Assembly: GCF_030294945.1 (NCBI RefSeq)
Contig: NZ_AP018448.1
Location: forward strand, 6,044,001 to 6,108,000
Source: Streptomyces graminofaciens
Lineage (GTDB): Bacteria > Actinomycetota > Actinomycetes > Streptomycetales > Streptomycetaceae
DNA: 64,000 nt
Direction: 5' to 3'
Numbering within the stretch: the first letter of the stretch is position 1; every line of letters begins with the position of its first letter. The position numbers were made by a program, and so were the translations under genes. The notes below the pieces were generated by a model. That model was not told where the DNA came from, did not search any database, and saw only the letters and a program-made list of their open reading frames with translations. Of this stretch, positions 48,498 through 57,688 are shown one piece after another.

Positions 48498-49553
48498 GTG
48501 GGCTGGTGGCAGGTGAACGCCGACACGCTCGCCGGGAGCCGGTTCGTGGTCTCGCCGCTCGCCGAGACGTTCGCGAGCCTGAAGGTGCTGCACGCGGGCA
48601 CGGGGGCGCACCCCGGGGAGCACGCCTGGCTGGCCGCCCATCTGCCCGCGTATCGCGCCGAGTTGGCCCGCGCCCCCCTCACCGCGCTGCTCGTCCGCTC
48701 CGGCCTCGGCAAGGAGTGGATCGCCGACTTCCTCACGCCCACACCACGCGAGGGCGAGCCCTTCGCCGAGGAGATCGCCCGCGTCCGGCACGCCGACCCG
48801 GCCGCCGCCCGCGCCCACCTCACCCTCTCCCTGGCCGGCCCGCTGCCCGCCGCCCTGCACCGCGACGACCTGCCGGCCCGCGCGGCCGACCTCCTGACGT
48901 ACGTGTGGGAGGAGACCGTACGGCCGTACTGGGCGCGGCGGCGGCGTGTCCTGGAGGCCGATGTCCTCGCCCGTACGGCGCAGCTGGGGCAGGGCGGCTG
49001 GGCGGCGGTGCTGGACGCGATGCGGCCGGGGATGCGGTGGCTCGGCGGCAACCGGCTCCAGGTCAACCGGCACGAGTATCCGCCGCGCGAGATCTCCGGG
49101 GCCCGGCTGGTGTTCGTGCCGGTCACGCCGCAGCGGGTCGGGTGGGTGGCGTGGGAGGAGCGGGAGCGGTACGCGGTGGTGTACCCGTGCGCCGGGGTCC
49201 TCGCGGACGGGGGCGAGGGGACGGTGTCCGCGGCCCTCGGGCCCCTGCTCGGCGAGGCCCGTGCCCGGGTGCTCGTCCTGCTCGACTCCCCCATGAGCAC
49301 GACCCAGCTGTGCGCGGTGACCGGGCAGGGGCTGGGTTCCGTGGGCCGCCATCTGAGGGTGCTGCTGGACGCGGGGCTGGTGCGGCGGGGCCGGGCGGGG
49401 CGGTCGGTGCTGTATGCGCGGACGGCGGCCGGGGAGGTGGTGGTCGCTGCCGGGCGGGGCCGGGACGCTCGGCCGGCCGGGGAATCTTCGCCCGCGCCGC
49501 CCCTGCCCCGTCCCATCCCTGGGGCCGAGCCCCCAGACCCCCCGTCGGCCTGA
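48498..49553 (+). CDS. ArsR/SmtB-type winged-helix regulator, large
   Basis: A 351-residue regulator starting at GTG 48498 after GGAGGAAGG. The first 230 residues form a helical region of the DUF5937 type (VSPLAETFASLKVLHAGTGA, DLLTYVWEETVRPYWARRRR), and the C-terminal HTH is near 255-320 (LDSPMSTTQLCAVTGQGLGS, VGRHLRVLLDAGLVRRGRAG, RSVLYARTAAG). These actinomycete ArsR-like proteins sense small molecules rather than metals; no metal-binding Cys pair is seen. A perfect palindrome precedes the gene, and the divergent MFS exporter is the obvious target. Confidence 0.85.
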   Translation: MGWWQVNADTLAGSRFVVSPLAETFASLKVLHAGTGAHPGEHAWLAAHLPAYRAELARAPLTALLVRSGLGKEWIADFLTPTPREGEPFAEEIARVRHADPAAARAHLTLSLAGPLPAALHRDDLPARAADLLTYVWEETVRPYWARRRRVLEADVLARTAQLGQGGWAAVLDAMRPGMRWLGGNRLQVNRHEYPPREISGARLVFVPVTPQRVGWVAWEERERYAVVYPCAGVLADGGEGTVSAALGPLLGEARARVLVLLDSPMSTTQLCAVTGQGLGSVGRHLRVLLDAGLVRRGRAGRSVLYARTAAGEVVVAAGRGRDARPAGESSPAPPLPRPIPGAEPPDPPSA

Positions 49554-49665
49554 GCGGCCTCGTCCTCGAGCGCCGGACGGGCCGGACATGCCTGAACCCA
49601 GCTGGGGAGAGCCGGCGCCAGAGCCCCCCAAGGACCACACCGGTGACCGGAGATAGCATCCGTTT

Positions 49666-50172
49666 ATGACTACAGACAACGCTGCCACCTCCCCCCTGGC
49701 CGTCGAGATCGGTGCCCTGAAGGGCGGTTCCGCGGACCTCGCGCAGTACAGCGGCAAGGCCGTGCTCGTGGTGAACGTGGCCTCCAAGTGCGGGCTCACC
49801 CCGCAGTACACGGGCCTCGAAGCGCTGCAGGCGCGCTATGCCGAGAAGGGCTTCACCGTGCTCGGTGTGCCCTGCAACCAGTTCCTCGGGCAGGAGCCCG
49901 GCTCCGCCGAGGAGATCGCGGAGTTCTGCTCGGCGACGTACGGCGTGACCTTCCCGCTGACCGAGAAGGTCGAGGTCAACGGTGACGGGCGGCACGCGCT
50001 GTACGAGCGGCTCGTCGGGCACGCCGACGCCGAGGGGCACACCGGGGACATCCGCTGGAACTTCGAGAAGTTCCTGATAGGCCGGGACGGCTCCGTCGTC
50101 GCCCGCTTCTCGCCGCAGACCGAGCCCGAGTCGGCGGAGCTGGTCGCCGCCGTGGAGCAGGCCATCGGCTGA
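49666..50172 (+). CDS. Glutathione-peroxidase-family thiol peroxidase
   Basis: This 168-residue protein follows the GPx fold: peroxidatic Cys42 in NVASKCGLTPQYTGLEALQA, then LGVPCNQFLGQEPGSAEEIA with the second Cys and conserved Gln, and IRWNFEKFLIGRDG with the catalytic Trp. Actinomycetes lack glutathione, so the real reductant is probably thioredoxin or mycothiol. It reduces hydrogen peroxide and lipid hydroperoxides in the cytoplasm. It is a full-length single gene, upstream of and in line with a MerR regulator. Confidence 0.9.
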   Translation: MTTDNAATSPLAVEIGALKGGSADLAQYSGKAVLVVNVASKCGLTPQYTGLEALQARYAEKGFTVLGVPCNQFLGQEPGSAEEIAEFCSATYGVTFPLTEKVEVNGDGRHALYERLVGHADAEGHTGDIRWNFEKFLIGRDGSVVARFSPQTEPESAELVAAVEQAIG

Positions 50173-50187
50173 ACCTCCGGGGCCGTC

Positions 50188-50218
50188 GTTGACCTTGCCC
50201 CAGGGGCAGGGAGCACCG
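50188..50218 (+). promoter_or_regulatory. MerR-type promoter/operator
   Basis: TTGACC (a -35 box) at 50189-50194 is followed by TTGCCCCAGGGGCAGGG, an inverted repeat in the spacer region. This fits promoters repressed or activated by MerR proteins. The MerR gene starts 46 bp downstream; no clear -10 hexamer is seen. Confidence 0.5.
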
Positions 50219-50263
50219 TCCCTCTCGCCGGGCGGAGGGCGCCCGGTGACGGAGGATGGGCCA

Positions 50264-51127
50264 GTGGACGTCGACCGGGATCTGCTCACCATCGGTGCCT
50301 TCGCCGCACGCTCACGGCTGTCGGCGAAGGCACTGCGGCTGTACGACCGGCTGGGACTGCTCGCGCCGGCGTACGTCGACGAGCTGAACGGCTACCGGTA
50401 CTACCGCGCCGACCAGGTCGAACGCGCTCGGCTTGTGGCGCTGCTGCGGCAGCTCGACATGCCGCTCGCGCGGATTGCGGAGATCGTCGAACTGGAGGGT
50501 GAGCGGGCCGCCGAGCGGCTCGCCGCGTACTGGGCCGAGGCCGAGTCGCGCTTCGCGTCCCAGCGGACCCTCGCCGCCTACCTCCGTGGACGGCTCTCAG
50601 GAAGGGATCCCGGAATGGACAGTACGTACGGGACATTCACGGTGGAAACGGTCGAGATGGGCCCGCAGGTGGTGCTGACCGAGGCGCGGCACGCCCTCGC
50701 GCACGAGTTGCCGGCGTGGATCGAGGCGTCGCTCGGACGGCTGGAGAAGGGCGCGGCCCTCTGCGGCGGAACGACGGGGGCACCCTTCGTCGTCTACCAC
50801 TCCGAGGTGTCGATGGAGAGCGACGGCCCCGTCGAGTCGTGTGTGCCGGTGGCGGACGAGAACGCGGCTCGCGCGTGGGCGGCCGAGCACAGTACGGCCC
50901 GGGGGACGAAGGTGCGCGTGGAGCCTGCGGGACGGCTCGCCTACACCCGGATCACCAAGGCCCAGGTGGCCCATCCGCAGATCGTCGCGGCCTTCGAGGC
51001 GGTCGAGCGGTGGATCGCCGAGCGCGGGCTGACGGTCGTCGGTCCGTGCCGCGAGGTGTACTTCGCGGACTGGGGCGCGGCCGGGCCCGAGGACCCGGTG
51101 TGCGACGTGGCGTTTCCCGTCGCGTAG
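50264..51127 (+). CDS. MerR-family regulator with GyrI-like effector domain
   Basis: This 287-residue regulator starts at GTG 50264 after GGAGGATGGG. The MerR HTH and wing are at residues 5-75: LLTIGAFAARSRLSAKALRL, YDRLGLLAPAYVDELNGYRY and VALLRQLDMPLARIAEIVEL. A coiled dimer helix follows (ERAAERLAAYWAEAESRFA). The C-terminal 150 residues are a GyrI-like effector domain (VVYHSEVSMESDGPVESCVP, AHPQIVAAFEAVERWIAERG, REVYFADWGAAGPED), which binds bulky hydrophobic drugs in BmrR-like proteins. Its target may be itself or the upstream peroxidase gene. Confidence 0.85.
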   Translation: MDVDRDLLTIGAFAARSRLSAKALRLYDRLGLLAPAYVDELNGYRYYRADQVERARLVALLRQLDMPLARIAEIVELEGERAAERLAAYWAEAESRFASQRTLAAYLRGRLSGRDPGMDSTYGTFTVETVEMGPQVVLTEARHALAHELPAWIEASLGRLEKGAALCGGTTGAPFVVYHSEVSMESDGPVESCVPVADENAARAWAAEHSTARGTKVRVEPAGRLAYTRITKAQVAHPQIVAAFEAVERWIAERGLTVVGPCREVYFADWGAAGPEDPVCDVAFPVA

Positions 51128-51296
51128 ACGTGGCGTTCTGCGTGGCGTAGGGGATTCCCTACGGCCGTAGCGGATCGGACGGGTCCTGTCGGCCAACTGT
51201 CGGCGGGTGGTTAGCGTCTACTCCAACATCGGAGGAACGTCTGGTGAGTACCGCACCCGCCCGCCCCGCACGAGTGAACGGAACGGAAGAGCCGCA

Positions 51297-53060
51297 GTGG
51301 CCTTTGCCGAGCTGACCCCGCGCCGCCATGGCTCGCGCGCCGACGAACCCTCGCCGGCGCGCGATCCATGGCGTGAGCGCCACCGAGTCGCCCTGACGAC
51401 CGCCGCCTGCGCCCTGCCGCTGTACTTCCTGTGGTGGGCGCTCTTCGCGACCGGCGGCGGCGATCTCGCGGCCCAGGTGGCGTGGGCCGAGTTCGCGAAG
51501 ATGTACCCGGACTCCGCGGTCAACCTGTTCTGGTACGGCGGCCTCCACGCGGCCAACTACAGCGTGCTCTCGCCGTACCTGATGGCGGCGCTCGGCGTCG
51601 TAGCGGTCACGCTGCTCTCGGGCCTCTCGGCCTCCTGGCTGGCGGGCGAGGTCGTCACCCGTACGGGCGTACGCAGGCCGTTGGCGCCCGCGCTGGCCGT
51701 CACGTTCTCCCTGTGGTGCCAGGTGGTGTCCGGGCGCTCGACGTTCATGCTGGGCACCTCCTTCGCCCTGGGGGCCCTGCTGGCGGTGTTGTCCGGGCGT
51801 ACCGGGCGGCATCTCGCCGTGGCGGCGGTGTGCGCGACGCTGTCCACGCTGGGCAGCCCCGTCTCCGGGCTGTTCCTCCTCGTGATCGGCGCCGCGTATC
51901 TGCTGTCGCGCGAGTGGGGCCGGGCGGTGGCGCTGCTCGTCCCGCCGGTGGCGGTGGTCGCCGTCACCACGCTGCTGTTCCCCTTCGAGGGCGAGCAGCC
52001 CATGCCGTTCAGCCGGATATGGCCGCCGGTCGTGCTGTGCGCGGTGGTGGTGCTGACCGCGCCGAGCGCCTGGCGGGTGCTCCGCCTCGGCGCCGCGATC
52101 TACGCGCTCGGCGTGGTGCTCTGCTACCTCATCCCCACCCCCATCGGCACGAACGTCGAACGCCTCTCCGAGCTGGCGGCCCCGGCGGCGGTCCTGGCGA
52201 TCGCCATGTACCGCGGCGAGATGCGCGCGGACGACTCCGCCCGGCTCCCCCTGTCCTGGTTCACGCCCCGGCGGCGCAAGGTGGCCTGCGCCGTGGCCAT
52301 GGCCCTCGCCCTGAGCTGGCTGACCGGCAAGACGACCGCCGACATCGTCACCAACACCGAGGTGCCCGAGTGGGCGGTCAAGACCGACGGCGTGGTGAAC
52401 GAACTCCAGCGGCTCGGGGCCTGGAAGACCCGCGTCGAGGTGGTGCCGGCCCGCGACCACCGCGAGGCCGCGATCCTCGCGCCGTACATCAACATGGCGC
52501 GCGGCTGGAACCGCCAGGCCGACGTCGAGCGCGGCCGCCTCTTCTACGAGGGCCACGGCGGGACCGAGGTGCCCGAGGGCGGCTTCTCCGCGACGGCGTA
52601 CAAGGCCTGGCTGTCCCAGTGGGCGGTCGGCTTCGTCGTCCTCGTCAACGGCGAGCCGGACGGGCCCGCCAAGCTCGAACACGCCCTGGTGAGCAGCGAG
52701 CCGGACTATCTCCAGCGGGTCTGGGAGGACGCGAACTGGAAGATCTACCGGGTGAAGAACGCGACGCCGCTGGTCGACAAGCCCGCGTCCGTCGTCAGCG
52801 CCGACGGGGCCAACCTGGTGATCCGCATGCCGAAGCCCGGCGAGGTCATCGTCCGCGTCGCCTACTCCCCCTGGCTGTGGGCCGACAACGGCTGTCTCAC
52901 CGCCGACCGCGAGTCCGACGGCGAGATCACGGAGTTCACCCGCCTGACGGTCCACGAGGCGGGCGACGTCCGCATCAGCTCGGCGTACGGCGGCCCGTCC
53001 AGCAAGACGGCACTGGAGTGCGAGAAGGAGGAGGAGCAGCAGCAGCAGGGGGAGCAGTGA
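51297..53060 (+). CDS. Large polytopic membrane protein, hypothetical
   Basis: This 587-residue protein starts at GTG 51297 after GGAAGAG. The first ~25 residues are soluble; about nine to ten apolar helices follow (TTAACALPLYFLWWALFATG, SPYLMAALGVVAVTLLSGLS, VALLVPPVAVVAVTTLLFPF, VVLCAVVVLTAPSAWRVLRL and others). The C-terminal 200 residues are outside (VEVVPARDHREAAILAPYIN, LSQWAVGFVVLVNGEPDGPA, WEDANWKIYRVKNATP, CLTADRESDGEITEFT) and end in a Glu/Gln run. The multi-helix start plus external domain recalls wall-glycan or lipid transferases (GT-C type), but no family motif is certain. It is typical of conserved actinomycete chromosomes. Confidence 0.75.
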   Translation: MAFAELTPRRHGSRADEPSPARDPWRERHRVALTTAACALPLYFLWWALFATGGGDLAAQVAWAEFAKMYPDSAVNLFWYGGLHAANYSVLSPYLMAALGVVAVTLLSGLSASWLAGEVVTRTGVRRPLAPALAVTFSLWCQVVSGRSTFMLGTSFALGALLAVLSGRTGRHLAVAAVCATLSTLGSPVSGLFLLVIGAAYLLSREWGRAVALLVPPVAVVAVTTLLFPFEGEQPMPFSRIWPPVVLCAVVVLTAPSAWRVLRLGAAIYALGVVLCYLIPTPIGTNVERLSELAAPAAVLAIAMYRGEMRADDSARLPLSWFTPRRRKVACAVAMALALSWLTGKTTADIVTNTEVPEWAVKTDGVVNELQRLGAWKTRVEVVPARDHREAAILAPYINMARGWNRQADVERGRLFYEGHGGTEVPEGGFSATAYKAWLSQWAVGFVVLVNGEPDGPAKLEHALVSSEPDYLQRVWEDANWKIYRVKNATPLVDKPASVVSADGANLVIRMPKPGEVIVRVAYSPWLWADNGCLTADRESDGEITEFTRLTVHEAGDVRISSAYGGPSSKTALECEKEEEQQQQGEQ

Positions 53061-53283
53061 GCGGGCCGCGCCCCGAGCTTGTCAGGGGCGCGGGGAGCTG
53101 CCTCTTCAGGGGCGCGGGGAACTGCGCGAACAACCACGACGTACTCGCACCCGCCGACGCACGAAACCCCCCGAGCTCACAGGCGCAAGCAGGCGGGGTG
53201 GAAGGGGCGGCAGCCCCTGGGGGATGGGACGGGTAGGGGCGGCGGGGGCGAGAAAGCCCCCGCCGCCCCCGGCACCCCTCCGC
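53061..53283. repeat. Common Streptomyces intergenic repeat
   Basis: CAGGGGCGCGGGGAGCTG and CAGGGGCGCGGGGAACTGCG occur in tandem (about 53083-53128), followed by AACCACGAC. From memory this GGGGCGCGGGGAACTGCGCG string is a very frequent intergenic repeat in Streptomyces. The region also holds GGCGGCAGCCCC-type inverted strings and ends at the stop of the convergent carboxypeptidase gene. Confidence 0.6.
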
Positions 53284-56265
53284 TCAGCTCACCCGGGTGA
53301 CCTTCGCCGGGAACCCCGGCTCGGTGAGCGCGCTCTTCAGCGCGACCGGCACCTCGACCCCGTCGCCCGACCCGTCACCGACCGCCAGCGAGCCGACCTT
53401 CGTGCCGGCCTTCGCCGCGTGCGGGATCGTCTTGACCGCGTCCAGCTTCAGCTCGACGGTCTCACCCGCCCAGCCGATCGCGGACACGTCCTTGGTGACG
53501 ACGACCGGCGTACGGCCGCCGAGCCCGTCGTCGACGTATCCGACGACATCGCCCTTCTTCAGGATCGTGCTGGCGATCAGCGCGTCCTGGGCGGCGAGCA
53601 TGGCCGTCTTGCTGACCGCGTTGACCGTGTCGATGATCGGCGGCGTGTGCTGGCCGAGGACCGCGCCGACGACGGTGACCGTCTCGCCGCCGACCTCCTT
53701 GTTCGCCGCGAAGAGCAGATTGCCGCCGGCGGCCGTGGTGGAGCCCGTCTTGATGCCGATGGCGCCGTCGAACGGGACGAGCGTGTTGTAGTTGCGCCAC
53801 TTCTGGCCGGAGGGGTCTTTCCACTCGGGCAGCTTGGTGATGTCCACCAGTGCCTGGATCTTCACCAGCTCATTGCCCAGCTTGACCTGGTCCGCGGCCG
53901 TGGAGACCGTCGTCTCCTTCAGCCCGGACGGGTCGGTGTACTTCGTGTTGGTCATGCCGAGCTCCTTGGCGGCGGCGTTCATCTTCTTGACGAACGCCTC
54001 CTCGGAGCCGTTGCTGTCCCAGCGGGCCAGGAGCCGTGCGATGTTGTTCGCGGACGGAATCATGATGGCCGCGATCGCGTCGTACTGGGAGAGCTTGTCG
54101 CCCTCCTTGACGGTGTTGAGCGTGGACTCGCCGTCCTTGTCGTAACCGCCCTCGGTCTCGCCCTTCGCGTCGACCTCGATCGTCGCGCCCTTCTCGCCGG
54201 ACTTCATCGGGTGGTCCTTGAGAATGACGTACGCCGTCATGGCCTTGGCGACCGAGCCGATGGCGACGGGCTTCTGCTCGCCGAAGGTGTCCATCGTGCC
54301 GATGCCGTTCACATCCATCGCACCCTGCCCCTCGCCCGGCCACGGCAGGGACACCTTCTCGCCCTTGAAGGCGTAGGACTCGTCGGCGGTCAGCGCGAGC
54401 GTGGGCGCCGGGAGCGGGCGTACAGCCTGTACGACTGCAAAGACGATCACCAGGAGCGCGACCAGCGGGGTCCAGATCTTGACCCTGCGGATGATCGTGC
54501 GGACCGGGGTCTGGCGGGGCGGCGGAGTGTTCGTCAGCTCGGCGAGCAGGTCCAGCGGCGGCTTGGGCGGCAGCGGCTGCTGCGTGGTCCGCTCCGGGCC
54601 GACCTGGGGGATGGCACGGGTGGCTTCGGCCGGGCTGATCCCGACGCCTCCCTTGGGCGCGGGCGCGTCGGGGGCTCCGGCCGCCGCCCAGGAGGGCGTG
54701 GAGCGGGCCGGGGGCTCATCCAGCGGCTTGAGCGCGACGAACTTACTGGCCCGCTCGGCGTCGGCCTTGGGGGCGGACGGCCCGTCGTCGGCCTTCGGGG
54801 TGGACGGCTTGGCGTCGGCCTTCGGGGCGGGCGGCTTGGCGTCGCCCAGCTTGAGCATGGTGGTGGGCTGGTCGACGGCGGGCGGCTTGGCGTCGCCCGC
54901 CGGGTCGGACGGCTCGGCGTCGGCCTTCGAGGCGGACGGCCCGTCGTCATCCTTCGGGGCGGACGGCTCGGCGTCGGCCTTCGAGGCGGACGGCCCGTCG
55001 TCGGCCTTCTGGGCGGGCGGCTTGGCGTCGCCCAGCTTGAGCATGGTGGTGGGCTGGTCGACGGCGGGCGGCCGGGGCGCCTTGAAAACGGCGGTCGGCT
55101 GATCCACGGCAGGCTCCTCGGCTCCGCCGTCGTCAGCAGCTTCCTTCCCACCCGGGCGGCTTTCGTCGGCGACTGCGGGTGGCCCGGCCGGGGCGTCCCC
55201 GTCGTCGACGCCCGTCGGCTCACCGGCTGCCGCCTCGGAGCCGGCGTGGTCACGGGCTCCGCCCGACTCGTCGACGTCCCGGGCGGAGCCGGCGCTCCCA
55301 CCGGCGGCATCCGCCTCGTCGGCGTCCGGGCGGGAGTCGGCGACACGCGACACCTCGCCGGCTTCGCGAGCGGAACCGGGCTCGGGGCCGGAACCGGGCT
55401 CGGAGCCGGAACCGCCACCCCTCGACGCCGCTACCGCTCCGCGAGAGGCCTCGGCAGTCTCGCCGGGCTCGGGAGCGGCATCGGCATCGGCTGCCGGGGC
55501 GGAGTCCACGTCCGAGGTCGCGACAGCCTCGGCTGCCCGTGCCCCGTCGGCTTCCGGCGCGTCATCGGCGGCACGCGACACACCGGGTTCCGCGGCGGAG
55601 CCCGCCTCCGACTCCGGGGCGGTGTCGGTGTCGCCGCTCCCGGGCTCGTCGTTCTCCGGAGCGGACTCGGCACCCGAGCGGTCGGCGGAGCCGGAGCCTA
55701 CCTCGCCCTTGGCGCCCACGCCCTCGTCGACCTCCGACTCGGCGTCAGCCTCTGCCGCAGCTGCGGAGACTCGTGCCGCGGGGGCGGCATCCGTCCCAGA
55801 GTGAGCGGCGCCCGGCAGGCGCCGGCCGGCGACACCTTCCGCCGCCTCGCCCCCGGGCTCCGTCTCGCCGTCACCGGCCGCGTCGGTGTCCACAGCGGCC
55901 TCAGGCTCGCCGTCAGCACCCAGCCCGGGCTCGAGGCCGGGCTCGAGACCGGTCTCGGCCTCATCCACGACGCCGACGTCCGACCCTGAACCGTTCCCGC
56001 CCGAGCTCGCCCCTCGCGGAGCCTCCTCGGCAGCCTCGGCAGCCGCATCCCCCAGCAAGGCCCGCCGGGAGAACACCGCCGTCGACTGATCCGCCTTCGG
56101 CGCCGAATCCCGCGCCACCGCCAGCCGAGGATCCACAGACGCCGAACCGGAAGCCGAAGCCGCACCGGAGGACTCGGCCGCGTCCGGAACCGCCCCCCGG
56201 TTCCCCGACGTCGACCCCGTCGACGACTCGTACCGCTTCGACCTGTCGGGGGACGTGCCCGCCAC
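53284..56265 (-). CDS. D-Ala-D-Ala carboxypeptidase with giant acidic N-terminus
   Basis: This 993-residue protein starts at GTG 56265 after GGGAGGAGG. Residues 1-590 are disordered and rich in Ala, Asp, Glu, Pro and Ser, with repeated blocks (DQPTTMLKLGDAKPPA twice; DQPTAVFK and DQSTAVFS variants; KADAEPSA-type units). A transmembrane helix follows at about 595-618 (WTPLVALLVIVFAVVQAVRP). Outside lies a complete peptidase S11 domain: active serine in IGSVAKAMTAY (about 672), SANNIAR (about 736) and GIKTGSTTAAG (about 838), then a C-terminal beta domain. The enzyme trims peptidoglycan pentapeptides and is a penicillin target. The cytoplasmic tail, longer than the enzyme, is unusual. Confidence 0.9.
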   Translation of the reverse strand: MAGTSPDRSKRYESSTGSTSGNRGAVPDAAESSGAASASGSASVDPRLAVARDSAPKADQSTAVFSRRALLGDAAAEAAEEAPRGASSGGNGSGSDVGVVDEAETGLEPGLEPGLGADGEPEAAVDTDAAGDGETEPGGEAAEGVAGRRLPGAAHSGTDAAPAARVSAAAAEADAESEVDEGVGAKGEVGSGSADRSGAESAPENDEPGSGDTDTAPESEAGSAAEPGVSRAADDAPEADGARAAEAVATSDVDSAPAADADAAPEPGETAEASRGAVAASRGGGSGSEPGSGPEPGSAREAGEVSRVADSRPDADEADAAGGSAGSARDVDESGGARDHAGSEAAAGEPTGVDDGDAPAGPPAVADESRPGGKEAADDGGAEEPAVDQPTAVFKAPRPPAVDQPTTMLKLGDAKPPAQKADDGPSASKADAEPSAPKDDDGPSASKADAEPSDPAGDAKPPAVDQPTTMLKLGDAKPPAPKADAKPSTPKADDGPSAPKADAERASKFVALKPLDEPPARSTPSWAAAGAPDAPAPKGGVGISPAEATRAIPQVGPERTTQQPLPPKPPLDLLAELTNTPPPRQTPVRTIIRRVKIWTPLVALLVIVFAVVQAVRPLPAPTLALTADESYAFKGEKVSLPWPGEGQGAMDVNGIGTMDTFGEQKPVAIGSVAKAMTAYVILKDHPMKSGEKGATIEVDAKGETEGGYDKDGESTLNTVKEGDKLSQYDAIAAIMIPSANNIARLLARWDSNGSEEAFVKKMNAAAKELGMTNTKYTDPSGLKETTVSTAADQVKLGNELVKIQALVDITKLPEWKDPSGQKWRNYNTLVPFDGAIGIKTGSTTAAGGNLLFAANKEVGGETVTVVGAVLGQHTPPIIDTVNAVSKTAMLAAQDALIASTILKKGDVVGYVDDGLGGRTPVVVTKDVSAIGWAGETVELKLDAVKTIPHAAKAGTKVGSLAVGDGSGDGVEVPVALKSALTEPGFPAKVTRVS

Positions 56266-56526
56266 CGATGCCTCCTCCCGCGCGCCGCCCGCCCTCGGGC
56301 ACGCGCCCTACCGAACCGTGAAACCGTATGCCCCCGTCGCCCGGACACCGCCACGGCGCAACCGTGCCGCTGTCCGAACCATGTACCAGTGTCCTGTGTG
56401 CGGGCTTAACCCCTGCGGTAGACGAGAACGACATAGCTACCGGTTCCACTACATTCCGGTCACGCACCCTCGACAGACCAATGTGAGAGGGGTCACCCTG
56501 TCTTTCATCCACGCGGGGAGGCATGG

Positions 56527-57285
56527 ATGGGCAGGAGCCGCAGAACACTTCCGGAGGAGCTTCTGTTGCTGGCGTTGGACCCGACCACGGGTACCACCGC
56601 ACAGCCGCAGTCGCTCGACCTCGGTCTGGCCGGAGCACAGCTAGTGGAGCTGGCGCTGGCCGGACGGATAGCCCCAGACGGGGATCGTATCGCCGTGGTA
56701 GCCCCACGGCCGACTGGAGATCCAACACTGGACCACGCTTTGGAATTGCTGCGCCGACGCGGCGCTCCGGTGCGCGCGGTGCACTGGATCGGCGGGCCCC
56801 GACTGGGGCTGCGCCAGACCTACCTGTCACACCTGGAGCGCTGCGGCATGGTGCATGCCGTCGCGGGCCAGATGTGCGGGGTGCTGCCGACGACGCGCTA
56901 TCAGGCGACGGACACGGCCATCAGCCGGGAGATCAGGTCCCGGCTGGATTCAGCGATCCGCACCGGCGTACCGCCGGACCCGCGGACGGCCGCGCTCGCC
57001 GCCCTGGCCCACGCCGTGGGCCTCGGCAAACACCTGTACCCGGGGAACGAGGGACGCTCGTCCCGCTCCCGGCTGCGGGACCTGATCCGGCACGACCCCA
57101 TGGGCGGCCTGGTGGCCCACGCCGTCATGGACGTGCAGAACGGCGTGGCCGCACAGCCACGCCGCAGCCCGGCACCGGCCGGCCGCCAGGCCGCCCCCGG
57201 CGCCAGGCCACCCGCACCGGAACCCTCGCGCGGAGTTCCGATGCAGCCACGCCGCGGCTCCATGGCACGCGTCGTGGCGCACTGA
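56527..57285 (+). CDS. GPP34 (GOLPH3/VPS74-like) family protein
   Basis: This 252-residue protein starts at ATG 56527 after GGGGAGG. The GPP34 fold is recognisable: RTLPEELLLLALDPTTGTTA, LAGAQLVELALAGRIAPDGD, DPTLDHALELLRRR and YLSHLERCGMVHAV, ending in LAALAHAVGLGKHLYPG and HDPMGGLVAHAVMDVQNGVA. GPP34 proteins bind phosphoinositides in eukaryotes; the many Streptomyces copies have unknown roles, possibly at membranes. The last 55 residues are Pro/Arg-rich and disordered. The gene is divergent from the carboxypeptidase gene. Confidence 0.85.
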   Translation: MGRSRRTLPEELLLLALDPTTGTTAQPQSLDLGLAGAQLVELALAGRIAPDGDRIAVVAPRPTGDPTLDHALELLRRRGAPVRAVHWIGGPRLGLRQTYLSHLERCGMVHAVAGQMCGVLPTTRYQATDTAISREIRSRLDSAIRTGVPPDPRTAALAALAHAVGLGKHLYPGNEGRSSRSRLRDLIRHDPMGGLVAHAVMDVQNGVAAQPRRSPAPAGRQAAPGARPPAPEPSRGVPMQPRRGSMARVVAH

Positions 57286-57688
57286 GCCACCGCGGCGCCG
57301 ATCCACCGCGCCGTCGCTCCACTGATCCATTGCTCCACACGCACCGTCAGTACCGAGCCACGCCAAGGGACACAAGGACCGGTTCGGGAGCCGCCGGCTC
57401 GCGCGGGGCGGTGAGGCCTATGCCCTCGCCGCCCCGCGCGACCGCATTTCCGGCCCACCCCGGCAGGGACCTCGCCGAGACGGGCAGAGATCCGGCAGAT
57501 ACGGCAGGGATTCGGCAGATATCCGGCAGGGATCCCGCCGAGATCCCTCCACGGCGGAAAAACACCGGCGCAACAGGCGCGTACCCAGCGCATATCCGCC
57601 GTTTTCCAGCGGTAGTAAGCACCTTGGTGGCAATCTGCTCGACAGCAGATAAGCAAACCAGAGGCCCGCAGCCGGAGGTGCACGTCCC
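57286..57688. other. Intergenic region with imperfect repeats
   Basis: No gene is supported in these 403 bp. Around 57470-57545 the string (C/T)CCGGCAGAT or CGGCAGGGAT repeats about five times with variation. Near 57605-57650 the sequence is relatively AT-rich (GGTAGTAAGCACC, GCAGATAAGC) and may hold the promoter of the XRE gene. Confidence 0.45.

Noticed and set aside
47144..49669. Long plus-strand open frame opposite the MFS gene
   Set aside because: It mirrors the codon bias of the true genes, contains no recognisable domain, and conflicts with the ArsR gene frame.
54534..56321. Alternative frames over the carboxypeptidase tail
   Set aside because: They are Pro/Arg/Ser runs produced by the repetitive acidic codons. 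The peptidase frame has a good ribosome binding site and continues into a complete enzyme domain.
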